Origin: an uncultured Bacteroidaceae bacterium
GTDB taxonomy: Bacteria > Bacteroidota > Bacteroidia > Bacteroidales > Bacteroidaceae
Assembly (NCBI GenBank): GCA_905236065.1
Contig: CAJONZ010000071.1
Location: forward strand, 44,587-108,586
Length of the DNA stretch: 64,000 bases
Direction: 5' to 3'
The translations under genes were made by a program, and so were the position numbers. Shown one piece after another: positions 18,206-26,622 of this stretch. A model generated the notes under the pieces. That model made no database searches and was not told the origin of the DNA. It saw only the letters and a program-made list of their open reading frames with translations. Positions within the stretch are counted from its first letter, which is position 1; every line of letters starts with the position of its first letter.

Positions 18206-19660
18206 TCAGTGATTGCGGAAATTCCATTTTGAGTTGTCGCTGCTAAAGTCGTACTCGGCAAGGGTAGGGGTACTGTCGGCGGCTGAATAGAGGCAAAGCC
18301 GGGTGTTGACGCTGTCGCTACCAGGAATGCGCTTGGGCAGGAGACGGAAGGTGCCGTCGGTAAGTTGCTCAATGCGCCACAGCTGTTCGTCGGCCCCTGT
18401 AAAGGTTGGGGCGGTGGTCAGTTCCTTGTTGGCAGTGGCGGCCAGGGCGCGATCGGTGCCTTCGATGAGGATTTTGAAATAGGGGTTGCTGAGGTAGCCG
18501 CCTGCTTCGGGTACGGGTACGACCGTCCAACGCTGGTGGGGACGGAACATGTAGTCGCCGCAACGCAGGGCAATTTCTCCGGTGGGCCATGTGCCGATGA
18601 CTTCCTGTAGGGGCTGGTTGGGAATGGACTTCAGCGGTTTCGACAAATCCATCTGCCAGAAGCGTTCGCGCTCTTGCTGCATACGGACGAAATCGACGGC
18701 CAGTTCCAAGGCATAGCCTCGACGCTCGGACTCAATTTCAAAGGTGCCGCCCTTGAAGGATTCTCCAGCCACGGGCCAATCGTTTTTCCAGAGTAACGGA
18801 CGGATGCCGAGCACGGAGCGGCCACTGCGCTCAAAGTCTGCCTCATAATGGCACGACATGATTTCCACGCCCTCGTCGATGATGGTGCGTCCGAAGTGGC
18901 CGGGGCCGCAGACACGGTCGCCGGCGGCAATGACCATGCGTCCGCCGCCGTGGAACATGTCACGTCCCACGTTGTCGAGATAGGGCCCGGTTACTGAGCG
19001 GGAACGCCCCACGACGATGTTGTAGGTAGAGTTCACGCCGTCGCAACAGGTACCGTGGGTGCCCAGCAAGTAATACCAGCCGTTGCGGTAGATGAGGTCG
19101 GTGGCTTCACAGTCGATGGCGATGTCTTTCTCCTTGTTGCCTTTCTTGCGGAAACCCGTCTTGGGGTCGAGTTCGATGAGGCGGATGGTGCCGAAATAGG
19201 TGCCGTAGCTGACCCAAAGGCGCCCCGTGGTGGGGTCGAGTAGCATACCAGGGTCGATGGCGTCCTGGTCTTCCATGCCGTCACTGGCGCAGACTTCTAC
19301 GGCCTCCGTGAATTTGAAGTCGGGCGATTTGGGGTCGAGGGTCTTGTTCCACATGGTCAGGATGCGGCCATTGTGTCCGCCACCCAGTCCTCCGCCCGTG
19401 GCTCCATATATAATAAGGTAGCGGTCACCGATTTTCAGCACGTCGGGAGCCGCACCGCCGCCGGGACGCTCCGCACCACTGTGCCACGACCAGCCGTCGT
19501 CGCTGATAAGGCCGCCTCCGCCTGTGCCGAAGGTATAATACTTACCGTCGCACTCGGCAATGGTCGAGGGGTCGTGGATGTAGGGTGTGCCGGTTTGGGC
19601 CGAAAGATCCAATGTGTAGGTGTAACTATATAATAATAGAAGAAGAATATGCTTTTTCAT
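18206..19660 (-). CDS. GH43-type arabinanase/arabinofuranosidase
   Basis: YIHDPSTIAECDGKYYTFGTG, DAIDPGMLLDPTTGRLWVSYGTYFG, DCEATDLIYRNGWYYLLGT. Confidence 0.83.
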   Translation of the reverse strand: MKKHILLLLLYSYTYTLDLSAQTGTPYIHDPSTIAECDGKYYTFGTGGGGLISDDGWSWHSGAERPGGGAAPDVLKIGDRYLIIYGATGGGLGGGHNGRILTMWNKTLDPKSPDFKFTEAVEVCASDGMEDQDAIDPGMLLDPTTGRLWVSYGTYFGTIRLIELDPKTGFRKKGNKEKDIAIDCEATDLIYRNGWYYLLGTHGTCCDGVNSTYNIVVGRSRSVTGPYLDNVGRDMFHGGGRMVIAAGDRVCGPGHFGRTIIDEGVEIMSCHYEADFERSGRSVLGIRPLLWKNDWPVAGESFKGGTFEIESERRGYALELAVDFVRMQQERERFWQMDLSKPLKSIPNQPLQEVIGTWPTGEIALRCGDYMFRPHQRWTVVPVPEAGGYLSNPYFKILIEGTDRALAATANKELTTAPTFTGADEQLWRIEQLTDGTFRLLPKRIPGSDSVNTRLCLYSAADSTPTLAEYDFSSDNSKWNFRNH

Positions 19661-19662
19661 GG

Positions 19663-21699
19663 CTATTGAATCGTATAATTGGTTACAGGATTTCCTTTTT
19701 CGTCAACAAAGCGGACGCAGAAGTCGCTCAGACCGGGGCCGTTGATGACGGCACAGCGCAACACGTTGCGGCCTTTTTGAAGGGTGAGACGCGGAGATAC
19801 GCCGTCGTCCTCCACCATGCGGCGGTCACCTTCGAGCAACAGGACCTTCTCGCCGTTGAGCCACCACTGGGAGGCACCATTCGAGCCGACGGCCAGACGG
19901 ACATTGGGCATGTCCTCCGGGCAATCGATGACGGTCACGGCCCAGAACAACGAGCCATAAGTCTGTTGCCCGTATTTCTCGGCAAAGCGGAAGAGCTTGA
20001 CGTTATAGTTCTCACTGTCCAAGGCATGCCATTTCAGCGTCTGACTTCCCACTTTCGTCTTCTGTCCCTCCTTGGGCAGCAAAGTGAGTTGGTCTTTGAA
20101 GTAAGTCTTTGAGAAAGCTTCGCCGAGCCAAGTGTTGGTGAAGACAACGTTGGAGCGGATGTCCTGCTTGATGGGCTCCAGTAGCATCCAGCGGCGGATG
20201 AAGCCCAGTGCGTCGGGACGCATCGGCGAGGCGCCAGCCGGAACGACCGTGAAATACTTGGGGCGATTCTTGAACTGTACCCAGTCGATGCAGATGCCTT
20301 CGCCTTCACAGGTGACGACGAGGTTGGTGATTCCCTTCGGCGTATATTCCAATGGTGCGGTCAATGTGAGCCACTGTTCACTCATGTCGCGGCGGAAGGG
20401 GCCGTTCTCGCTTTTCACCGTCATGGTTACCTTGGCGATGACCTTTCCTTTGGCACTCTTTTCCCGTACAAAGAATTCCGTGTTGGCGTTGGCCTTGGCA
20501 CAAACGACCAAGTAGCCATCGGTGATGGTGCTGAAATCCACGTCGTTGTACTGAATCCAGCTACCTTTCCGGGGAAGCGATGCCTGATAGCTTCGGAACG
20601 TGTTGACCGTATCTATCAGTTGTGTGGTGATATCAGTCGAGGCTACGCTATAGCGGTCAATCTCAATCTTCTCCGTCGCCTTGTTCACACCCACGCCGCG
20701 CATTGTGGGCTTCACTTCCCGGATGGTGCCGTCGGCGTTGAATGTCACCCGTTCGATGCAGACAGAGCGGCGTTTGTCGTCCCGTGGCGAGAAGTCGTTG
20801 TGGTGGTAGAAGAGGTACCACTCTCCCTTGAATTCTACCAGGCTGTGGTGGTTCGTCCAGCATCCGTTGCTGTGTTCGGCCATGATGATGCCCTTGAAGT
20901 CCCAAGGGCCCAGTGGCGATTTTGACATGGCGTAGGCCAGCGTCTCGGTGGGGTTCTTTCCGTTGCTGGTGTCGCCACGAACCCACGGGAAGGTGAGGTA
21001 ATACCAATCGCCACGGCGGAAGACGAAGGGGCCTTCCTTGAAACCGTCGGGCAGACCTTCCATCTGTTGTCCGCCCACGAGCATCGGCGGCATATCCGGC
21101 TGTCCCTCACGACGTGGCATTTTTACCTCTTGCAGTCTTCCTTCCAGTTCCTTCATGTTGTCCTTCAGCCGGGCACCGCGAATACCCATGCCACTCCAGT
21201 AGATGTAGGCTTTTCCGTCGTTGTCAATCAGTACGCAGGGGTCAATGCCCGATACGCCCTTGATGGCCTCCGCTTCCGGCGTGAAAGGGCCTTCGGGATG
21301 GTCTGCCGTGGCCACGCCGATGGCGAAGCCGCGTCCCGACTTCGGTGCGTTGGGGTAGTAGAAATAGTACTTTCCGTTTTTCTCCACACAGTCTGGTGCC
21401 CACATGGAATAGCCGTCAGCCTTTCCCCAAGGCACTTGCTCCTGCGAGAGAATCATGCCGTGGTCAGTCCACTCGGTGAGGTTTTCCGACGAGAAAACGT
21501 GGTAGTCCGCCATGCAGAACCAATCCTGCCGCTGTCCTTCCGGCGGAACAATGTCGTGGGAAGGGTAGAGATACACCTTATTATTAAATACACGAGCCGT
21601 CGGGTCGGCGGTGAACTGGTCGCGGATAATAGGGTTCTGTGCCGTGGCTACAGTCGTAGTCAGGCACAGAACAATATTGAATAAGGGAGTTTTTCTCAT
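19663..21699 (-). CDS. GH43-type glycoside hydrolase with C-terminal beta-sandwich modules
   Basis: FTADPTARVFNNKVYLYPSHD, GIDPCVLIDNDGKAYIYWSG, KEGPFVFRRGDWYYLTF. Confidence 0.83.
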   Translation of the reverse strand: MRKTPLFNIVLCLTTTVATAQNPIIRDQFTADPTARVFNNKVYLYPSHDIVPPEGQRQDWFCMADYHVFSSENLTEWTDHGMILSQEQVPWGKADGYSMWAPDCVEKNGKYYFYYPNAPKSGRGFAIGVATADHPEGPFTPEAEAIKGVSGIDPCVLIDNDGKAYIYWSGMGIRGARLKDNMKELEGRLQEVKMPRREGQPDMPPMLVGGQQMEGLPDGFKEGPFVFRRGDWYYLTFPWVRGDTSNGKNPTETLAYAMSKSPLGPWDFKGIIMAEHSNGCWTNHHSLVEFKGEWYLFYHHNDFSPRDDKRRSVCIERVTFNADGTIREVKPTMRGVGVNKATEKIEIDRYSVASTDITTQLIDTVNTFRSYQASLPRKGSWIQYNDVDFSTITDGYLVVCAKANANTEFFVREKSAKGKVIAKVTMTVKSENGPFRRDMSEQWLTLTAPLEYTPKGITNLVVTCEGEGICIDWVQFKNRPKYFTVVPAGASPMRPDALGFIRRWMLLEPIKQDIRSNVVFTNTWLGEAFSKTYFKDQLTLLPKEGQKTKVGSQTLKWHALDSENYNVKLFRFAEKYGQQTYGSLFWAVTVIDCPEDMPNVRLAVGSNGASQWWLNGEKVLLLEGDRRMVEDDGVSPRLTLQKGRNVLRCAVINGPGLSDFCVRFVDEKGNPVTNYTIQ

Positions 21700-21707
21700 T
21701 TTTCGGT

Positions 21708-24425
21708 TTATTTAAACTGCCACCAGTCAAGGCGCACGTCGCCCTGTGTCTGGCTGAAACAGATGTACAGGTCGTGAACGCCAGTGGCTTGTTTTACTTT
21801 TGCTGTGAAGGCGCGGTACTTCTCAACGTTTCCGGTACTCTTCACGGTCATGGTGCCAATCACCGGGCCGTCGGTGCTGTCGAGGTGCAGGGTGACGGTG
21901 GCCGTGCCTGTAGCGGCGGCAGTCAACGCAAACTGCTTGGCACCTTTCTCTCCGAAATCGACGCCTCGCAGACGGATGTATTCACCGTCGTTCAAATCGA
22001 AGACGTACATGTTGCGGCGTCCCGTGGAGGCTGGCATGTCCTTCACCACGCCCGTGTTCTCGATGCCCATCTTGGCAGACATGAGCCCAAAGCCCCATGC
22101 CATGGTCTCAGCCTCGACACGCTGGTAGGGATTCAGCCAGTGCAGCTGCTTCATGGGCTGTTGGTCAAGCCAATAGGGAACCTCCTGAATAGTTCCGTCG
22201 GCGTTGTAGGTGATTTCTGTAGCTGACACACTGCGGCGCTCATGGTGGGTGAATGTCTCCAGGTGCATCAGGTCATAGTTCTGGCCAAATACGTATGAGT
22301 GTCCCTTGTAGTCGCAAATGCCGGGATGGTTGCCACGGTCGCGGGGCGTGGGGCGCATGATGTAGCCCTTAGCCTCCCAGGGGCCTTCCGGCGAGTCGCT
22401 CATGGCATAGCCCAATGCCTCGGGACAGCAGGTCGAGGCGTAGGCCAGGTAGTAGTGTCCGTTGCGCTTGTAGAGCCAGGGGCCTTCCTGATAGTGTTCA
22501 ATGTGTGGCAGTTTCGTCACCGGGCTCGTCACCGAGGTCATGTCTTCTCCTAGTTTTGCCCAGAAAGTGTGCGGATTGCCCCAGTACATGTAAGCCTGTC
22601 CGTTGTCGTCGGTATAGACCGTGGGGTCAATGTCGAACCAGTTGCTCTTGTCCCATACCAGTGGCTTGCCGAGTGGGTCTTTGAAGGGGCCGTAGGGCGA
22701 GTCGCTGACCAGTACGCCGATGCCGTGTCCGTGCAAGGGGGCATAGAGATAGTACTTTCCGTTCCGCTCCACGGTCTGGATGGCCCATGCACCATTCTCA
22801 CGGCTGCGCCACTCAAAGTCTTTCAGCGAGGCCACGGCACCGTGCTCCGTCCAGTTCACCATGTCGGTGGTGCTCCACAGCAGCCAGTCGTACATGAAGA
22901 AACCAGCCGACGAACGTTCGTTGGCGTCGGGGATGTCCTCTGGCGAAGCATCGTGCGAAGTATATAGGAATAAGGTGTCGCCCACCACCAGCGGTGAGGG
23001 GTCGGCAGTGAATTTTGTCTGGAAGAGTGGCATGTTCACCTGCTCCAGTCCGCGCATTTCCCACCAGTCGAAGTTGAAGAGCTTGGGTCCCTTGCGGCCT
23101 GTAAACACAAAGTACAGGTCGTGGCTGCCTGTGGTGAAGGCTGTCAGGTCGATGGTCAGCGTCTGCCACTTTTCCCAGCCTCCCGTGCCGGGAACCTCCA
23201 TGCGGCCCAGCATCTTGCCCTGAAGGCTGTCGATGCGCACCTCAATCTGTCCGCCGCGCAGACCGCTGGCCACGCGGGCTGAGAAGGTGCGGGGAATCTT
23301 GTTGCCGAAATCCACGTTCTGCAACTTGATGAAGTCGCCATTGTGAATCTCTGTCACATACACGCCGATTTCGTCGTTCTGGTCCGTCTTCACGCCCCGG
23401 CTGAAGGCCATCGTCTCTGCCTCCACCTTGCGGTAGGGGTTGAATGCCCCGATGGGCTTCACGCCCTCGTCGGTGGGCAGAATCGTTGGGAACGATCCGT
23501 CGGCATTGTACTTGAACTCCTCCACGGCCACGCTGCGACCAAAACCGCCGCCATTGGGCAATTTGCCCGTATGGTAGAAGAAGTAGGAATGACCCTTGTA
23601 GTCGGCCACGCCGCAATGGTTGGTGAACGATTTGGTGTCGCTCAACGGCATAATCTCGCCTGCATACTTCCAGGGGCCTGTGGGCGAAGGTGCCGTGCTG
23701 TAGGAGATATGCTCCGGCACACCGCCGGCGGCATACAGCAGCTGATACGTGCCGTTGCGCTTCGACAGCCAGGGGCCTTCCACGTAAGAGTCCTTGTATT
23801 TCTTGTTCTTGTCACGCTTGCTCATGATGGGGCCGCCAAATGCCTCCTCCGTCATGTCGAGCCGTCCCAGTTCACCACTGTATGAAATCATGTCGCGGTT
23901 CAGCTTCAGGTAGTAGCACTGCGGATTGCCCCACATCAGCCACGCCTGTCCGTCGTCGTCAATCAGCACCGTCGGGTCGATGTGATCCCATGAGCCGTTC
24001 TCAAACAACGGTTTGCCAATGGCGTCGCGGAAGGGCCCCGTCGGGCTGTCAGCCACGGCCACGCCGATGGCCATGCCGTTTGACAGCATGGAGTGGGCAC
24101 AGATGTACCAGAAAAATTTTCCGTCGCGCTCCACACACTGGCTGGCCCATGCGCGGTCGTCCGCCCACGAGAAGCTTTCCAGGGCGAGTGGCGTACCGTG
24201 GTCAAGCCAGTTCACCATGTCTTGGGTTGAATACACGCGCCAGTCCTGCATCCAGAAGAAATCGGCGCCATCCTCATCGTGACCCGTATAGACGTACATC
24301 GTACCGTCGTGAACCATGGGTGCCGGGTCGCTCGTACACCATGTCTGCACAAATGGGTTTTGTGCCATGCTGCCCATGGCTATCGTCAGGGCAGCGGAGA
24401 GTATCATTGTTTTTTTCATCATCAT
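21708..24425 (-). CDS. GH43-CBM6-like-GH43-CBM6-like dual-catalytic protein
   Basis: Two GH43 modules: TSDPAPMVHDGTMYVYTGHD/DPTVLIDDDGQAWLMWGNP/VEGPWL and TADPSPLVVGDTLFLYTSHD/DPTVYTDDNGQAYMYWGNP/QEGPWL. Confidence 0.85.
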   Translation of the reverse strand: MMMKKTMILSAALTIAMGSMAQNPFVQTWCTSDPAPMVHDGTMYVYTGHDEDGADFFWMQDWRVYSTQDMVNWLDHGTPLALESFSWADDRAWASQCVERDGKFFWYICAHSMLSNGMAIGVAVADSPTGPFRDAIGKPLFENGSWDHIDPTVLIDDDGQAWLMWGNPQCYYLKLNRDMISYSGELGRLDMTEEAFGGPIMSKRDKNKKYKDSYVEGPWLSKRNGTYQLLYAAGGVPEHISYSTAPSPTGPWKYAGEIMPLSDTKSFTNHCGVADYKGHSYFFYHTGKLPNGGGFGRSVAVEEFKYNADGSFPTILPTDEGVKPIGAFNPYRKVEAETMAFSRGVKTDQNDEIGVYVTEIHNGDFIKLQNVDFGNKIPRTFSARVASGLRGGQIEVRIDSLQGKMLGRMEVPGTGGWEKWQTLTIDLTAFTTGSHDLYFVFTGRKGPKLFNFDWWEMRGLEQVNMPLFQTKFTADPSPLVVGDTLFLYTSHDASPEDIPDANERSSAGFFMYDWLLWSTTDMVNWTEHGAVASLKDFEWRSRENGAWAIQTVERNGKYYLYAPLHGHGIGVLVSDSPYGPFKDPLGKPLVWDKSNWFDIDPTVYTDDNGQAYMYWGNPHTFWAKLGEDMTSVTSPVTKLPHIEHYQEGPWLYKRNGHYYLAYASTCCPEALGYAMSDSPEGPWEAKGYIMRPTPRDRGNHPGICDYKGHSYVFGQNYDLMHLETFTHHERRSVSATEITYNADGTIQEVPYWLDQQPMKQLHWLNPYQRVEAETMAWGFGLMSAKMGIENTGVVKDMPASTGRRNMYVFDLNDGEYIRLRGVDFGEKGAKQFALTAAATGTATVTLHLDSTDGPVIGTMTVKSTGNVEKYRAFTAKVKQATGVHDLYICFSQTQGDVRLDWWQFK

Positions 24426-24429
24426 GGCT

Positions 24430-24437
24430 GCAAAATT
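24430..24437 (-). promoter_or_regulatory. -7 box TAATTTTG abutting GH43 start
   Basis: Minus strand TAATTTTGcagccATGATGATG; TTGG about 20 bp upstream. Confidence 0.5.
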
Positions 24438-24553
24438 ACGAAAAATCCGAGAAACCAACCTTCTGTCATGTCTCTCGGATTTTTTCTCATGTTTCATCCT
24501 GTTTATCGGGTGTATCTCAGCGTCCCCTTCGGGGCTTTCAGCAATGGTAATAA

Positions 24554-24604
24554 AAAAGAAGAAATTGACGGTGGCTACAGCTCTTCCGTCAATTTCTTCT
24601 TTTT
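24554..24604. terminator. long hairpin, likely terminator for tRNA-Pro transcript
   Basis: AAAAGAAGAAATTGACGG/CCGTCAATTTCTTCTTTT 18-bp stem flanked by A and T runs. Confidence 0.75.
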
Positions 24605-24611
24605 CTTTGAG

Positions 24612-24684
24612 TCGGGATGAGGCGACTCGAACGCCCGACCCCTACGTCCCGAACGTAGTGCGCTACCAACTGCGCTACATCCCG
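24612..24684 (-). tRNA. tRNA-Pro(CGG)
   Basis: Minus CGGGATGTAGCGCAGTTGGTAGCGCACTACGTTCGGGACGTAGGGGTCGGGCGTTCGAGTCGCCTCATCCCGA; full cloverleaf. Confidence 0.95.
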
Positions 24685-24707
24685 ATCTCTTTTCCTGCTT
24701 TTCAGCA

Positions 24708-24763
24708 TTTACGATGTACGTTCGCGGCGGGATGCTCCCCGATGTCGCATCGTACATCGTAAA
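24708..24763. repeat. inverted repeat between tRNA-Pro genes
   Basis: TTTACGATGTACG/CGTACATCGTAAA perfect 13-bp arms. Confidence 0.7.
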
Positions 24764-24773
24764 AGTGTTTTTG

Positions 24774-24847
24774 TCGGGATGACCAGACTCGAACTGGCGA
24801 CCACACGCCCCCCAGACGTGTACGCTAACCAACTGCGCTACATCCCG
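24774..24847 (-). tRNA. tRNA-Pro(GGG)
   Basis: Minus CGGGATGTAGCGCAGTTGGTTAGCGTACACGTCTGGGGGGCGTGTGGTCGCCAGTTCGAGTCTGGTCATCCCGA; loop CTGGGGG. Confidence 0.93.
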
Positions 24848-24876
24848 AACTTTGCCTCTGTAGCTGAAAGCGGGTG

Positions 24877-24884
24877 CAAAGTTC
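24877..24884 (-). promoter_or_regulatory. -7-like box GAACTTTG for tRNA transcript
   Basis: Minus TAGTGAACTTTGCACCC upstream of tRNA-Pro genes. Confidence 0.45.
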
Positions 24885-24957
24885 ACTATTTTTTTTGAGA
24901 CATGCAAACATTTCGCAGACTATTTGCAAAAAAAAAGAGTTTTGCAGACCGTAAAGT

Positions 24958-25067
24958 CACGCAGAACTCTATCGGAGATCACGCAGAACTCTTCTCGACT
25001 TCACGCAGAACTGTATTCGTTTGTAGAGTTCTTCTTCATCGCGGCTTCAGTTCGCCGTGAAATCCAC
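24958..25067. repeat. 22-bp-unit intergenic element, copy B (3 direct + 2 inverted units)
   Basis: CACGCAGAACTCTATCGGAGAT CACGCAGAACTCTTCTCGACTT CACGCAGAACTGTATTCGTTTG TAGAGTTCTTCTTCATCGCGGC TTCAGTTCGCCGTGAAATCCAC. Confidence 0.8.
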
Positions 25068-25098
25068 TTCAGCGTTTGTTGAATGTAAGGCGTTCAGT

Positions 25099-25134
25099 GT
25101 AAAATGGTTAATGGAAAATGAATAAATGGTGAAT
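25099..25134 (+). repeat. degenerate 7-bp repeat (GGWWAAT)n
   Basis: GTAAAAT GGTTAAT GGAAAAT GAATAAAT GGTGAAT. Confidence 0.55.
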
Positions 25135-25160
25135 GATTTGGTGTTTTGCCTGCTTATGCG

Positions 25161-25168
25161 TACCTTCG
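25161..25168 (+). promoter_or_regulatory. -7-like box TACCTTCG
   Basis: Same 16-mer TTATGCGTACCTTCGC as at 8630-8645. Confidence 0.5.
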
Positions 25169-25196
25169 CAGGCAAAAATCAAAGCATTGCAAGAAT

Positions 25197-25343
25197 ATGA
25201 CTTACGAAGAAGCAAAGGAAATGGCCCTGAGTATGCCGGAGGTGGCTACACGGGGGCCGCAGTATGTGGAAGAGTTTGTACAGGGTTTCCTGGAGGCCAT
25301 GAACAGCGGGGAACCGCTTGATGGCAGAAAAGCGGAGGCTTGA
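25197..25343 (+). CDS. small conserved-looking hypothetical protein (48 aa)
   Basis: MTYEEAKEMALSMPEVATRGPQYVEEFVQGFLEAMNSGEPLDGRKAEA; promoter-like box upstream, next gene 4 bp away. Confidence 0.55.
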   Translation: MTYEEAKEMALSMPEVATRGPQYVEEFVQGFLEAMNSGEPLDGRKAEA

Positions 25344-25346
25344 CCC

Positions 25347-25700
25347 ATGGGGCAGGAACGTAACGAGCCGCTCACCCTTGCGGAGGCGCAACGCAGGGTG
25401 GATGAGTGGATAAGGACGTATGGGGTGCGCTACTTCTCGGAACTGACGAACATGGCCGTGCTCACCGAAGAGGTGGGCGAGTTGGCCCGTGTGATGTCGC
25501 GGAAGTATGGTGACCAGTCGTTCAAGGCGGGCGAGTCGCAAGACCCTGCCGACGAGATGGCCGACGTGCTGTGGGTACTGCTCTGCTTGGCCAACCAGAC
25601 GGGCGTTGACCTGACGGACGCCTTCCATAGGAATTTAGAAAAGAAAACGCTGCGCGACAAGGAACGGCATCGGAACAACCCGAAGCTGTTTACGGCTTAG
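25347..25700 (+). CDS. MazG-like nucleotide pyrophosphohydrolase
   Basis: LTEEVGELARVMSRKYGDQ..., DPADEMADVLWVLLCLANQTGVDL. Confidence 0.85.
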   Translation: MGQERNEPLTLAEAQRRVDEWIRTYGVRYFSELTNMAVLTEEVGELARVMSRKYGDQSFKAGESQDPADEMADVLWVLLCLANQTGVDLTDAFHRNLEKKTLRDKERHRNNPKLFTA

Positions 25701-25931
25701 TTAGTCATCTACCGTTGTTTTTCCCATTTCCAACACTTCGCGGGCGCGTTGCAGGTCGTCTTCATAGACGAGGACATCCACGCCGCTGAAACCGGAAATG
25801 ACGTTGAAGTAGAGGTTGCTCATGTTTTCGTTGTGCAGCACGGAGGTGATGCCTTCGGCTTGGAGAGCCCCTTGCAGGATGTGGGCCTCGTAGCTGTTGT
25901 TGCAGGTGGTAAGTCTTACGATTTTGTCCAT
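25701..25931 (-). CDS. DUF2007-type putative signal-transducing protein
   Basis: SYEAHILQGALQAEGITSVLHNENMSNLY...GVDVLVYEDDLQRAREVL. Confidence 0.82.
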   Translation of the reverse strand: MDKIVRLTTCNNSYEAHILQGALQAEGITSVLHNENMSNLYFNVISGFSGVDVLVYEDDLQRAREVLEMGKTTVDD

Positions 25932-25997
25932 GGAACGGAGGAATATTGTCCCTTTCCCCAGGCCCCAAAAGGGGAAATGAGGGGAAAGGTTATGAGG

Positions 25998-26039
25998 ATT
26001 TAACTTATAATTTCTAACTTTTAATTTTTACCTTTAAAC
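25998..26039 (+). repeat. degenerate 7-bp repeat (TTTTAAC/T)n
   Basis: TTATAAT TTCTAAC TTTTAAT TTTTACC TTTAAAC. Confidence 0.6.
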
Positions 26040-26041
26040 GT

Positions 26042-26605
26042 CTAAAAGGCGTGTTCGTCAATCTTTTTCTGGATGTCTCGGGTACGGCGTGTGCGGGGTG
26101 ATTCGTGCTCGTCGGTGTAATAGCCTTTTTGTGCCGAGGTTCCATCCACGGCCTGCTTGATGCCTCTGTTTGAACGGGCCTGTTCGTTCCAAAGGTCCTC
26201 GTAGTCGCGCACGTAGTCGGCACTGGGGACAATGTTGGTGTCGAATTCGAGGACGATGGCTGTGGTGTCGGCAAAATTGCCGTAGCAGTAGATGTAGTGG
26301 TGGACGTAGCCCGTGTTCTTGATGGTGTTGAAGGTGAGGTTGAGCGTGGCCTTCTTGTGGGGCAGGATGGTGATGGGCAGCGTTTCGCGGGGAACGATGC
26401 ACCCACAGCTGGTCTGCACCTCCTGAATGAAGATGGGGTTGTCGGTGGTGTCCTCCATTTCGTAGGAGATGATAAGCGGCTCGCCTTGCACGACGGGGTA
26501 GTAGTGGCGGATGGGGTCGTTCACTACCAGGCCGCCGGGCTCCAGCCGCTTTTCGCAGGCCGTGAGGAGGAGAAGGAGGAACGTGAGAAGTGTGAATCTA
26601 TTCAT
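26042..26605 (-). CDS. DUF1573 lipoprotein
   Basis: IIQEVQTSCGCIVPRETLPITILPHKKATLNLTFNT-type region; TFLLLLLTACEKR lipobox. Confidence 0.85.
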   Translation of the reverse strand: MNRFTLLTFLLLLLTACEKRLEPGGLVVNDPIRHYYPVVQGEPLIISYEMEDTTDNPIFIQEVQTSCGCIVPRETLPITILPHKKATLNLTFNTIKNTGYVHHYIYCYGNFADTTAIVLEFDTNIVPSADYVRDYEDLWNEQARSNRGIKQAVDGTSAQKGYYTDEHESPRTRRTRDIQKKIDEHAF

Positions 26606-26622
26606 GTGTCATTGGTTTGCCG

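Noticed and set aside
24575-24907. 110-aa minus ORF across the tRNA-Pro genes
   Set aside because: Translation of two tRNA genes and spacer (QFESGHPD, AFESPHPDS patterns)
24958-25067. CRISPR array interpretation of the 22-bp repeats
   Set aside because: Units are contiguous with only ~8-bp variable parts, change orientation midway, and no cas genes are present
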